Assembly (NCBI GenBank): GCA_015680685.1
Contig: MNCI01000266.1
Coordinates: 162,644 to 211,521, forward strand
Direction: 5' to 3'
Length of the DNA stretch: 48,878 bases
DNA from: Gnetum montanum
Lineage: Eukaryota; Streptophyta; Gnetopsida; Gnetales; Gnetaceae
The number at the start of each line of letters is the position of its first letter. The first letter of the stretch is position 1. This document shows positions 29,511-40,603 of the stretch, in pieces. The notes under the pieces were generated by a model. It ran no database searches, had not been told where the DNA came from, and worked only from the letters and a program-made list of their open reading frames with translations. The position numbers and the translations under genes were made by a program.

Positions 29511-31687
29511 GCATGGACCATGGTGAAGTTCCTAGGGGAAGGTGCTCTATTTGATTGGACTACTCACTTGGCTACTAGGTTACACAAGGAAATCCTTAAA
29601 CTTTGTGAGGCTCTCTCTGCACTATGCCACATGAACATTGCATTTTTCATGGCATACTTAAAGAGATTTGCAAAGTTCTTAGTGGTGAGAAGGGATGGAA
29701 GATCGATATATTAGGAGTCATCCAAACTCTCTAGGCCTTGGAAAAAGCATATTTATCCAATCATGTAGGCCTAGAACCCACCAAAGGATGTTGGGAAATC
29801 ATTTTCTAGAACCACTAAGGGAGTTAGTGGTAGTAGTGTGTTTCCCTTGATAGCACAAGGGTGGAGCCTCATGTACACCATGCTAATATCAGAAGGGCCA
29901 AAGAGCTATGTGCTAAAGCTAATGGGGTAGCTAAAGCTAAGCTAAAAAGGCCCATGGAGGAATCATCACTAGCAATAGACCAACCTTCTAAGAGAAGGTT
30001 GACATTAAAGCTTAGCAAGACTTATCATGTGGTCATAGGTATGTTGTTAACTCTTGGCTATGCTTTGATTTTTTCTTATGTTTTGAGTTCTAAGATTATA
30101 AGGTTGTAATGTTGTTAAGTTATTCTTAGTTTTTTAGTTTGTTGTCCTTGTAGATATGTGACAAGACATGGTAGTCCAAGTTGTATCAGCAATAGGGAAG
30201 GAGAGGCATGTAGAGAAGGCTCTCCTTCAGCATCATGAGGAGGAGGGATTGGCCAAAGTGGCATTGGATAACCTAGATGTCTTGTTTGGTGAAGTATTAC
30301 TAGGGAAACTCCCCCTTATCATTGCTAAGTAGGAGGAGCTAGGTATGCATACACATTAGCACTTCTATGTTATAGTTTATGTTCTTATGTTTAGTTTTCA
30401 TTCTAACTATTTAATGATTATTATGCTTGTTATAGTTCTTGAGCCATAGGTAGAGGTTTCTACCCCTACATTTCCCATGAAACCATGGGTAGATGTTTCA
30501 AACAAGATGGAGTTCATGCAAGGAGTGGCCAAGAACATCATTAATCGGTTGCAACAAGTTACCCTTGAGATTGGTAAGAACCTTTTTCTTTTTCCTTACT
30601 TTATTTATTTTCATTTTTAGAGGTATATTTGGTTATTCACGTTGTACGCTGTGCTTATGGTTATATTTTATAGTTGTTTTTTTTACAGTGCCTATAGTTG
30701 CATGGGATCCTATTTGTGACATGGAGACTTACTCCTTACCAAGGCTCCCTTCTAAGGTTGAGAATGTACCACAAATGTTATATGAAACTACCATTGATCT
30801 TGTAGTTTCATGTGTAAAAACTTTGTGGAAATTCCAAAGGTCCAATGAATTCCTATCGAAGTAGATTATGGCCTTGAAGAAGAGTAACAAATGATAAACC
30901 CATATGATTACTAATCTTTAGGATTGTAAGGCCTTTGTGGAAGACCAAGTGGCTAACATAGAAAACTTACAAATCAAGGAGATCATGTGGACCTACTATT
31001 GGAATGCCATCCATGACAAGGTTGCCCTCACTAGGAAGATGGCAGAATAGTGATTATAGTTGGACCTCATCATCCACAAAGCCAAAGCTTGGAAAGATTA
31101 TTGTGCCTAGGTCCTAGAGTGGGGTTGGGTATAAAAGGATCATAAAGGAAAGTACAAGGTTGATCACGAGGCATATTTGAAATGGTTTAGGAAGAAGACT
31201 AGTAAATGGTACAAGATAGAGCTATTCATCAAGGGGATTTAAGCCAAAAGTGCCTACAAACTCTTTGAAGAAACTCTCGCGATAGTTGAATTTATTACTC
31301 CTTAGGTTTCTATGGTTGTGGGTGAGGTTTCTATTGCAATAGTATCATGGGAGCTATTCACATGGACAAATATCAACAATAGTAACATCCTCATAAGCAT
31401 TAATCTTGGCGATGTGGAATGGGCCCACATGATAAAGGATGAAATCCTCCATCACTTGGAGGTTGGCCTTAACATCTTCCCCTAGAGTTCATTGAGCTAG
31501 ATTCCCCAAAGGTTTGATAGTTTGTTATTATTTGGTTTTATTTTTTATTTTAGTTTTGTTATGTGTTGATTATGCATTGATTACTAATTGGTCTTATGTT
31601 GTTATTTCATAGGTACTAAGAGATATTGGTGGCCCTAGTAGTGATGGTGGGGATGACCCATCACTTTCTCCTCTAGATGCCCCTTAG
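29511..31687 (+). pseudogene. Opposite-strand spliced gene of E3 (broken)
   Basis: Proposed exons: 29511-30038, 30154-30342, 30436-30573, 30689 to about 31507, and 31613-31687, each with GT/AG edges. The protein parallels E2 exons 4 to 8: YLKRFAKFLVVRRDG against YLRRLAKFLVVHADD, KMEFMQGVAKNIINRLQQ against KMDFVTGIIEEVVDRI, VAWDPICDMETYSLPRLPS against LRWDPSEAACIDSLPVLPV, KAWKDYCA against QDWKAFAS, WAHMIKDEILHHLE against WASVSKEEILRRLE, and an acidic GGPSSDGGDDPS tail. No FCP1-like part is found upstream; it was lost, or lay beyond the E2 insertion. Many stops are present. Confidence 0.6.
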
Positions 31688-32099
31688 CATCCCCTAGTTG
31701 CCCACTTTTAGTTATTTCTTATTGATGATCACATGATGTTTACTTTGAAATTGATGTTGATGGCTAGTGTTAGCCAATTTTTTGGTTGGAGATGGTTTAT
31801 GGCTATTATTTATTATTTGAAAATTTTGCCACATAGTCTCACTATGGCTATTTATGTTGTAAACATTTTGGTTTTATTTTAAGTTTCATTTTTGGTTTTG
31901 GCTATATCATTTTTCTATTATGGTCTTATTCATGCCATGATAACATAGCTTTATGTTATAAATGTTGTTTAGGGCTATGTTGGCTAACTTGATTATAATG
32001 TTATGATGTGATAAAAAGGTTGAGATGTCTAGATAATATGACTATAGACTAAAATGGAAATAAATTAAAAGTTTTCTTTCCAATTTTATGTCATGATGG
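31688..32099. other. Spacer after the opposite-strand gene of E3
   Basis: T-rich sequence with no supported frame, in the same relative place as 22314-22740 in E2. Confidence 0.4.
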
Positions 32100-32225
32100 A
32101 CTATAGGATTTGCTAGTTTTAGGCCATGGCAGTCCATGTGATGTTTGCAAGTTTAAGGCCTTAACGAGTTGTATGTTCTTGCTAGTTTTAGGCCATGGAG
32201 GGCCCCACATTCTACAAAATATTTT
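32100..32225. repeat. Short repeats of E3, GCTAGTTTTAGGCCATGG type
   Basis: Three copies of GCTAGTTTTAGGCCATGGCAGTCC or GCAAGTTTAAGGCCTTAACGAG at intervals of about 40 bases, corresponding to the blocks at 22741 and 17280. Confidence 0.6.
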
Positions 32226-32500
32226 CATTTATTTATGTTTTAAAATTTTTATGGGTTTTCTAATTTTAAATTATTTATGAGGTTTTCTTCATTTATATCA
32301 TGCTAAAAAGAAACAAAGAAGAGACTTTAATAAATAAAATGATGATAAAAGGTAAACTCTTAAGCTACATGAAAAATAGAGTTTAACATAAAGTAAACAA
32401 AATGAAATAAATAGGAAAAATGAAATCTAGGCTAATACGCTATAGGTACATATGGTTACAAAGTCACAAGTTCATAGAGTGGGAAGATTAGGGATTTATG

Positions 32501-35500
32501 TCACTTGTGCAAATGTTTCCTAGTCTTTAAGAGATTAGGAAATGTGTATGGCTTATTTTACACAAGCTTATACTCCCCATCCCCTTCATTGAAGATGTTA
32601 AATGGAAGCTTTTCCCATAGCATGTCTCCTAGCCCATTATTTTTGTTTTCAACTTTTACCACTCCCTTAGGTTTCTTAACATGGTGGCTAGAAGTTGTTT
32701 CCTAAAATTCCACTTCAAATCCCTGCTCTATAGCTATGTTGTTAACTACTAGGGAAACCACATTATCACCATGGATGATAATTTCACCTCCCTCATATGG
32801 CAGGTGAATTTCTTGGTGGATGGGTGAAGATACAACTTGTAGTTGAGCTAGTCAAGTCTTTCCAAGGATGAGATTGAATCTTGGTGTTTCCTCTACCACC
32901 AAGAAATTAGCAGTTATGGGGAATGTCTTCCTTGCCATGAAGAACAAGGAGATAGACCCCTTAATAGTGAGCCATGATCCATTGAAGTATTTGGGGGCAT
33001 ATGTTAACGTATGTTGTATATGTTATGTTAGGCCTAAATGTTTAACTATGATGTACAAGATGATATTTGTTGTGGCATTTCTGTCTATATGTAGTCTATG
33101 CACTTTGTATTGTCCTACTTGAATTATTATGAAAAGAAGAGATTTGGTCACTTTGCTACTTTGTGGGCTTATTTTTATTTTTCTATCATGAAACACTAGT
33201 GATGTTGGCTTTTTATCCCTAGGTGAAGATGCCACCATCATCGCATGGATGGATTCTTTGTTAGCGAGAATGTCTTAGCTAATGGAGATAGAAGTCAAAA
33301 ATTTAACTAGCGCTTCATGGTGTGCAACAGAATTCATAACTAGGTCATAGAAGCTAAGGGTTGTGTTTATTTGTTTCATTGATTTATTGACCTATTCCAT
33401 CACATTTAAGAAGTCTTTGCTGTTGGCCATGGGCTTTCCATCCTTATTGTGCTTAACGTTCTCCATGTTCCCAAAATGCATACTTCATGTCCTTACTATT
33501 GTTACTGTGGCTTCTCATCTTTCTCTTTTCCTTAGGTTTTAGGATCCTTCCATTATTTGCTTGTTGAAGTACCCTTGGTTGAAGGGGTTATGGGTATAAA
33601 TGATATTAGAGTTGGATTTGATGGACCCACTTCCTTCCATGCCTTGGATTGCTTGTCATTTTTGTTGGGCTTTTGCATAGGCTTCTTCCTTTGCTTGGTT
33701 GGAGCCTTTCAGTTGTCTTTGGTTGCTTGGTAGGAAGAGTTTGTTGCATTAACCACCATATGGGTAATTATCCCATTACATGGGTGGACTCAGTCATAGT
33801 GGGAGGGGAAGGTACCCTAATAACAAAAGGCTCCTTAGGAGGCATTGGTGATGATACCTTTATAAAAAAAGGGGGCCTTGAACTAGTAAAAGTTGAAGGA
33901 CCCCTTGCATCGTAAGGAGGTATTGAGATCACAAATGATTCCCTTGTAGGCCTCGGATCATGGCTAATGTTGAATGCTGCTATTATGTATGAGTTATTAT
34001 TAGCATTCAAAAAGTCTTTATACACATGCATCAATTGGTTTTACGGCCAAATTATGTTCTAAGCATTAAAAACTAGCTCATCCCTATCTATCATCTTTTG
34101 TAGGTCATCCTTTTGCATAAGAAAAAAGTTAGTGTTGTGACCTAGTAATTGATGATAATGGTAAAATTAATCAAGCTTAAAATACTTAGGCACCATAGGA
34201 TCATCCTTATTTACTCAAGTGGGATCCTTGGCTATCTCACATAGTCTAGGATGCCTCTTTCAAGCATTCTTGATCATTTGCTTGTATTATATCCTCACAC
34301 TCTTCAATAGTTGGTCTAAGTTTTTGGATGGTTTCAGATGTAACCTAGTATATTTGGTTTAGTCCTTCCACTAAAAGTTGGACCTTGAAGTAGTTGATGT
34401 AGAGACCCCAAATGTTAAGGATTAGTTGTTATGGTTGTTAGTAGGGCCTTTGGGTTGGTTTCCTTACTTGCTTTGGCTACAATTGCCATCACCACATTGT
34501 TCTACCTCCCTCCCTTCTTCTCTTATTATGCATGTTGGTTTTGTATGCCATGTAGGTAGGGTCGTAGCTAGTCTTCATAGCATCCTTTATGTTTTTGGTC
34601 TGGGAGAAGGCATGACTTAGTAATTGTAGATCTAGGTAGTACAACTTTGACTTGAGGAAATCATTAGTTGCCCCCTTGAATATAGCTAAAAGGTGAGTTT
34701 GAACTATAGGTTTTGATATCTCATTAAATAAACAATTCCATCTTTGGATGAACTTTTGCACCAATTCAAGAGGTCATTGCTTGACCTTCATCATCTGTTC
34801 AAGGATGGTATCAGGCTTCAAGTTGTACTTGAAGTAGTTAATGAATTGTGAAATCAACTCTTCTAAAGAGGATATGGATTCTCTTTGTATGGCATAGTAC
34901 AAGTTAAAAGTCTTTTCCATAAGGAACATAGTGAATATTCTTATTATTGTGTGTAGCCAAGCTTGTAATAACAAACATTTGAAGCATAAGGTTATGAGAT
35001 GAGACTTTAGATCACCTTTGTCATTGTACTTTGTAAACTATGCTATGGGGACACTAGTGGGAAGACTTAGATGTGGGACCATAGGACTAATGGGATCATC
35101 TTGATAGAAGTCCATAATCTTGATGGTCTGGGATGTAGAGGCTTTGAGCCTCTTTAACTCTACAGTTAGATTTTGGATCATCTTGAAGGCTTGATCTAGG
35201 CCATGGGGTACCCCTATTAGTTGTGGGGCCTATATGAAATACTATGGTGTATGTTTGGAGGCATGTGGTCTCACTATTATTTGTGGCACCAAGGGGATAG
35301 TTTGTGTTATCATAGTGGTTGATAGGCTAAATAGAGAGAAAGATTTTTGTGCCAGTATTTGGGGCACAAGCAGAATAAAAGGGGTGTGTGAACCTTGGGT
35401 TACTTAAGGTGCCATGCTAGGCTCCATTTGGATGGTAAGAGGGTTAGTGGTGGCCAAAACCATCTATGAAGGCCATACAAACAAAGGCTATGTGGCAAAA

Positions 35501-36050
35501 GACATGAAGGAGTGGAAGGTTGTAGGCTTTGGTATTGATTGTGTTTGATGTGCTACGATGATGGGTGTGGTCCTAAACATGATAGGGTAGAAAGGGGTGG
35601 AGGGCTAGAACATTATTCCATGGAAGAGGCCAGGGGGATGAAGGTAGGCACTGTGGCCTTAGGGGTCACTTTTTGAAAAAGCCCATCTATGATGTTCTCA
35701 TGTTCAGATTTTGTCTCGAACTCATCCTATTCCTCCTATTGCTCATCTAAGCTAGCAGTGTTTTCATCCTCCTCATCCATCTCAATTCACTAAGATAGGA
35801 TGTGTGCATAAGTCTCGGTGAGGGATATTTTGTCATATGGAGAAGGAACATACTCCTTTCCATCGTGATGTATGAGTTCATAATTCTTCTTAGCTTCTAC
35901 CTCCATTTGCAAAATCAACATGCTAGCCTCAATCTTGGAATAAATGAAGTTATAATGATCTTCATTTATTATTAAAAACTCAAGACTCCAACCCCTAAGT
36001 TTAAGGGATTGCCTACATTCAATCATGATGAGGTCCTTAGGATCATACAT
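32501..36050 (-). pseudogene. gag-pro: gag-protease polyprotein of E3 (heavily broken)
   Basis: Pieces in order on the minus strand match E1 and E2: SLKLRG and VPSPYDKISL near the start (36050-35790), the gag domain (34974-34489) with SSLEELISQFINYFKYNLKP and VQKFIQRW, PFVIRVP and SFVISIP repeats (33960-33768), protease with QYKVHRLHIDRNATTN (33241-33023) where the DDGA motif has become DRNA, a LPYEGGEIIIHG segment near 32800, and the C-terminal WEKLPFNIFNEGDGEYK before the stop at 32501. Stops and frame changes are frequent. The start codon is uncertain. Confidence 0.7.
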
Positions 36051-36787
36051 CCTTATAGCTTGCTGGCTAGAACTAGTATTAGTGAAGTTGAAAGATAGGA
36101 TGGTTGATTATTGCAAATACATGTTGAAAAGGTTGAGATTTTGGCTGAATGGAATGTTTAATTAACAAAGGAAATAAAAATTCCAACAAGTGAAATTTTC
36201 AAAACAAAGAAAAAAGGAGTATGGGCTACAAACTATATGTTGTTGTTAAAGGAGGTATATCCCTTTCTTAAAGAAATGCAAATATTTGGGTATCATACCC
36301 CAACCTTGCTAGGCTTGCTAGCCATAGCAATCCTAGAAATGAGAAAGAGGGAAGAAGATGGAGTAAGATGGAAAATCTCACATCTCTCTTCATAGCATTT
36401 TTGGTGGGGGTGGGGGGGTTGTTAACCTTTGGTAGGTATGTTTTTGACTTAAAAAAATGGAAACTTTGATTTTTCAAAGATATGAATTTTAACAAGCTAT
36501 CAACATTGGCCCAATTGTGAAATGTTCATAGCTTATGGGAAAGTTTTCTAAGACACTGACACTGGCATCAAAATTTTTGGCACTTGTGAATTTTTTAAAA
36601 AAACCCAAATTACCTACAACCTCCACTCTGGGTTTGGTGATAGGGGGTATGGCTGATAGTGTTGGTTTCGTAGTAGAAAATCTATTCACAATGTTTTCAT
36701 AAAAAGCTTTAGAAATTTCAAAATTTTTAGGTTGTAGGAAAAGTTGGCACATAGGCAATAGGTTTCGATGTAGAATTTGGGTGGAGG
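36051..36787. other. E3 leader
   Basis: Between the first recognisable gag segment and the primer site there is no supported frame. The region contains a G-rich run near 36405-36420. No 47-bp array like that of E2 is present. Confidence 0.4.
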
Positions 36788-36804
36788 CCCTCCTTCTAGT
36801 GTTA
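36788..36804 (-). other. Decayed primer binding site of E3, tRNA-Asn
   Basis: TAACACTAGAAGGAGGG on the minus strand differs from the perfect site of E2 by three G-to-A changes only. Its position between leader and LTR is the same as in E2. Confidence 0.65.
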
Positions 36805-36810
36805 AAAAAT

Positions 36811-37600
36811 TGTAGCATCCAAAAAATTTGATTGTTGAAAAATTGAAAGTTCCTATGTAGTAATCTTAACCCCAGATCCTAAGGGCCTCCGTGAAAAGTA
36901 GGATTTGAGGTGCCATAGATAGTCTAGTAGATCACCTAAGGACTTATAAAATGGAAAAAGGGGCTAACAAAAAATGAAAATGTAATGCACATCTAAGCAA
37001 ATCAATGCACAAAAATACAAAAAAATTAAATCCAACTTACCCAAAAAAATTAGAACTTTAAACTTTATTACAAAAATAATGAAAGAATCCAAAAATGTGT
37101 ATAAGATGTGCCCAAGGTAGTCAGGGGTTCACTTTGATGGGGGTTTGGAGTCTGTTAATACTAGTGCCTTTGAATTCCATAGTTAGCTCCATAATCCAGA
37201 GGTTTTACAATGCCTAATGCTATTGAACCTTGCTACCCTCATCCATAGATTTAGCATTGATGATGCAGGGGGATGAGATATGTGGGGATTTTTGGTTGCC
37301 AAGAAGAGCCACACTCAGAGTCTCAAAGTCCAAGATGCTCAACATTGGTACCAAGTTCACACAATCTCAAGGGGGTGTAACAATGGTTGTAATAGTTGCA
37401 GGTTCCATGTTTGGGGTGATTCAACAACTTTGCATTTGCAGATTCTCCAAAGCTCTTAAATATAAAAAGAATGGAATTTCAAAATTTGGGAAACCCTTAT
37501 ATGGTGTTGATGCTTGGTTTTTATAATGTTTTGGCCATAAATTTTGTTGCATATTTCTACCTAATTATTGACAGATTTTTTCCACATATAGGTGTTTCAG
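36811..37600 (-). mobile_element. Degenerate 5' LTR of E3
   Basis: It begins TGTAGCA next to the primer site. Weak similarity to the E2 LTR is seen at CACCTAAGGACTT near 36932-36944 and at GTTTTACAATGCCTAATGC near 37202. The right end cannot be fixed. Confidence 0.4.
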
Positions 37601-37684
37601 GTGTAGAAATCCAGTAGGGTTACTATGTATGATAAGTTTTGATACCCCCATGGCATCAAAACCATTCCATTTACTAACAATATT

Positions 37685-37890
37685 AAATGGTAATTTCAAC
37701 CATGCTAGCTTCTTCCATCAATGCTAGGCCTTCCAATAGTAATTTTGAAGTGAAAGATCAATGCTGGAGCTAGAGCAATGCTGAAATTTTGGGCCATGCT
37801 AGAGTAACATTGGAGGAAAGGTGAAATGCTAGGTGGGTGCAATAGCAATACTAGGAGGTAAGAGTTATACCTCCCAATGCTGGGCATAGG
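37685..37890. repeat. Decayed array of AATGCTAGGC / AATGCTGGGC motifs
   Basis: CAATGCTAGGC, CAATGCTGGAGC, CAATGCTGAAA, CCATGCTAGAG, AAATGCTAGGTGGG and CAATGCTGGGC recur about every 25 to 40 bases. They look like the TACGCTGGGC motifs of E1 and E2 after CpG-to-TpG change. Confidence 0.5.
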
Positions 37891-38191
37891 TGATGTTACA
37901 CCCCCTCCCATAGGTATTTCCAACATAGTAAAAGTTATACACCCCACACACCACATGACCCCTAACAAAACCCATTAAAATGCCAATTTTGCAATCCAAA
38001 AGACATTTTTGAACACCCCTGCCCCCAAAGCCCAAATATAGGCATGACATGACTTTTTTTCACTTGGGGGTTGAAGCTTTAATCATTTATGAGGTAATTT
38101 TCAGCCCTAAAAGCTAAAGAATGTGAAATTGCATCTCTTGGATTACAATATTCACATTTTACAATGAAGTTTTAGCCTCAGATTTTATGGG

Positions 38192-39009
38192 ATGAGGGTT
38201 AGAAAGGTTACAACATGCATTTTTGGTGGTGTTTCAAGGATGAAGATCCATAGTAGAGATGCCTCACTAGTTTCTTTCCCTTTTACCGTGTCTAATCTTT
38301 TTAAGCATTGGCAAATCCCATCACCTAAGGTGAATGACAAAGAAGTGCATGTCTTTGGTGAGGATCAGTTAACTCATTTGGAATGTGATTTCTACACCCA
38401 GTGGGTCCCTAGGACACAACTTAATGATTTAATCTGGCTTCTAGACCCATGTGTCCCAAAAGATGATGAAAAAGTTGAATGGGATAAGTATTATGGCTAC
38501 ATTGAATAAATGTAGGTCATTTGTGTATATCTTTATGAACAACAATAGAAGTTTGAAGATGAAGAAGTCAATTTCTCCTACTTAGAGGAAATGGAGGATA
38601 GGTTGATCTCATGCATGAATGCTATGTAGTCGACATGCATCATTATTTTGGATGGATGGAGAGGAGACTTATCTACCTTACCATCGATGTTCAAAAAATA
38701 GCCAAATACTCTTTTGAATAGTTGCAAGCATTGCAAGGATCCTTTGGTTTATGAGAGATTGAGGAGATTCTTGACTTGAAGTTAGAGGACATGGTCATTC
38801 TAGTCCATGAATCAAAGCTAGAACCATCAAGAACAGCTAGGATGGATGAGCATCCAGTCACCAAGCTTGATGATAGGATCACAATGATAGATTTTATGAA
38901 GACTGATGCTATGAACCTAGTGGATCAAAACATCCATGTAGCAAGAACTGGCTAGACCAATGCATCTATAGATAGAGTCATAGTTGACTCTGAATTGTCC
39001 TTTTATTGA
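38192..39009 (+). pseudogene. Unrecognised plus-strand ORF relic
   Basis: An open stretch of 106 codons (38192-38509) has ordinary protein-like composition, with FGEDQLTHLECDFYTQWVP and LNDLIWLLDP. After several stops and at least one frame change it continues with LEDMVILVHESKLEPSR and IDFMKTDAMNLVDQNIH to a stop near 39007. No family is recognised. It could be a further captured gene of the E3 group or a separate relic. Confidence 0.35.
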
Positions 39010-40332
39010 TATTTTTGTATGTAAAGGCTTATATGTAACACTTTGTTTAAAATGAATGTTATAAATAGATGCATATATTTTTTAAAAAATATTTTTGATC
39101 TTATTTACTTTGTCATTTAAGCAACATATTCTCATTTCAGTTTTTCATAAACTTGGTCTTATTCCTTAAGATTATGATAGAATTCTTTCTAATATACTCT
39201 CAATATAATTTTATATCTCAACATATCATTTGGAATCCAACCTATTTCTTTTAATTCATAATTCATAAAGAATATGCCTAGAGTTAAGACACTTAATTTT
39301 GAGGCTCAAGGTCATGGATTCAATTCTAGTTGATAATGCTTTAGAACTTTTTTTCTTCAAATGCTTTTTGTAATGTCTACAACTCTTAATTCTTTGTTTT
39401 CTATGAAACTATAGAATCCTACAGGTCACACCCTTGTAGCATAAAAGTTTTTAGAAGATACTAGTTGCATGTTCCTTGCAATCAGAAGAACAGTGCCTAG
39501 AAAAAATAATGCAAGACAACTATGACTTGCATGTTGGTCATAATCTAGATAAGTGAAGGATAAATAATATTGCATGACCATGGAAGTTGCAAAGAACACA
39601 ATAGTGCTAGTACAATGTGACTTGCATTCTCTTACAAGATAGACCAATGACATCAAATAAAAAATGTGAGGACATGCAAATTTTAGGTTCATGCATACCT
39701 TCAAAATAGTATGGGTTTCATGCAACTAGTATGTTCTTGCATCTTTGAATTTTTCAGTGCATGAACATGCAAGATTCAAATCATTTCATTTTTTAAAATA
39801 GTGCAATATTTTGCTAGACATATATTATCACATCTTCATCTTGAAGGTTCTAAGAACATGCAAATTGCAAGATAATTGTAAACTGCAAGGACATATGAGA
39901 CATGTTTTTTGAAATCATTCCAACTGAATCAGTGTGACTAAATGTCAATCACAATATCTCACACTATTCATCAATGCAAAGATGTAAGTAAGATGCGACT
40001 AGTAGGGCATTACATGTTTATCAAAATTTAAATTATATCCTTTACACTTATTAAGAACTAGTTTAAAAAGTAAATATATTATTCAACACTATAACATAAC
40101 ATAACATGAAGTATTTGTATTATTGTGTTCTAATTTAATAATTACCATCTCCCTTGAATTAAGGTAAAATAGTTATTGGAGAAAATAATCAAAATTTTGC
40201 CCCTTGGAAAGTTAAAATTTTAAGTCAGACATTAGAACCATAAATGTAACAAGGATGATCAAGTAATAATTGGATGTATATATCATATGGAACAAGTAAC
40301 ATAAATACAAAAGGTAACTAACTATATATTAT
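39010..40332. other. AT-rich DNA without recognisable features
   Basis: No long frame, repeat structure or motif stands out on either strand; several short direct repeats of GACATGCAA-type words occur near 39440-39900. Confidence 0.4.
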
Positions 40333-40430
40333 AGATTCCTTTACAAAATTTCAAAAGAGATGCATTACAACCAAATATCATCGTAGATTCCTTTACAAAC
40401 TTACAAAAGAGATGCATTACAACCTAGTAG
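40333..40430. repeat. 52-bp tandem duplication
   Basis: AGATTCCTTTACAAAATTTC begins at 40333 and its near copy AGATTCCTTTACAAACTTAC at 40385; both continue into AAAAGAGATGCATTACAACC. Confidence 0.75.
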
Positions 40431-40603
40431 CATCAAAATTGTATAATGTTTCATGTGTCATGTTTGTTATTAGTTTTAGTTACTTTTGAAAATTCAAGTA
40501 AATCATATTCATTGCAATTCTCATTTAGCATATGTTGTAGACACATGTTTTTTCAAACTTTATTAACTACTAGAGAACTTATAATTTTCCATATCATGAT
40601 TTT

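Larger units (their letters stand above)
29086..37900 (-). mobile_element. E3: older relative of E2, incomplete
   Basis: From right to left: a degenerate LTR (from 36811), a decayed tRNA-Asn primer site, gag-protease (36050-32501), short repeats and a plus-strand spliced gene homologous to that of E2. No RT or integrase remains. The left side stops at the right LTR of E2, so E2 probably inserted here or the rest was deleted. CpG is strongly depleted compared with E1 and E2. Confidence 0.5.

Noticed and set aside
36400-36425. G-rich run as a G-quadruplex
   Set aside because: Only two long G runs are present; four are needed for a convincing motif.
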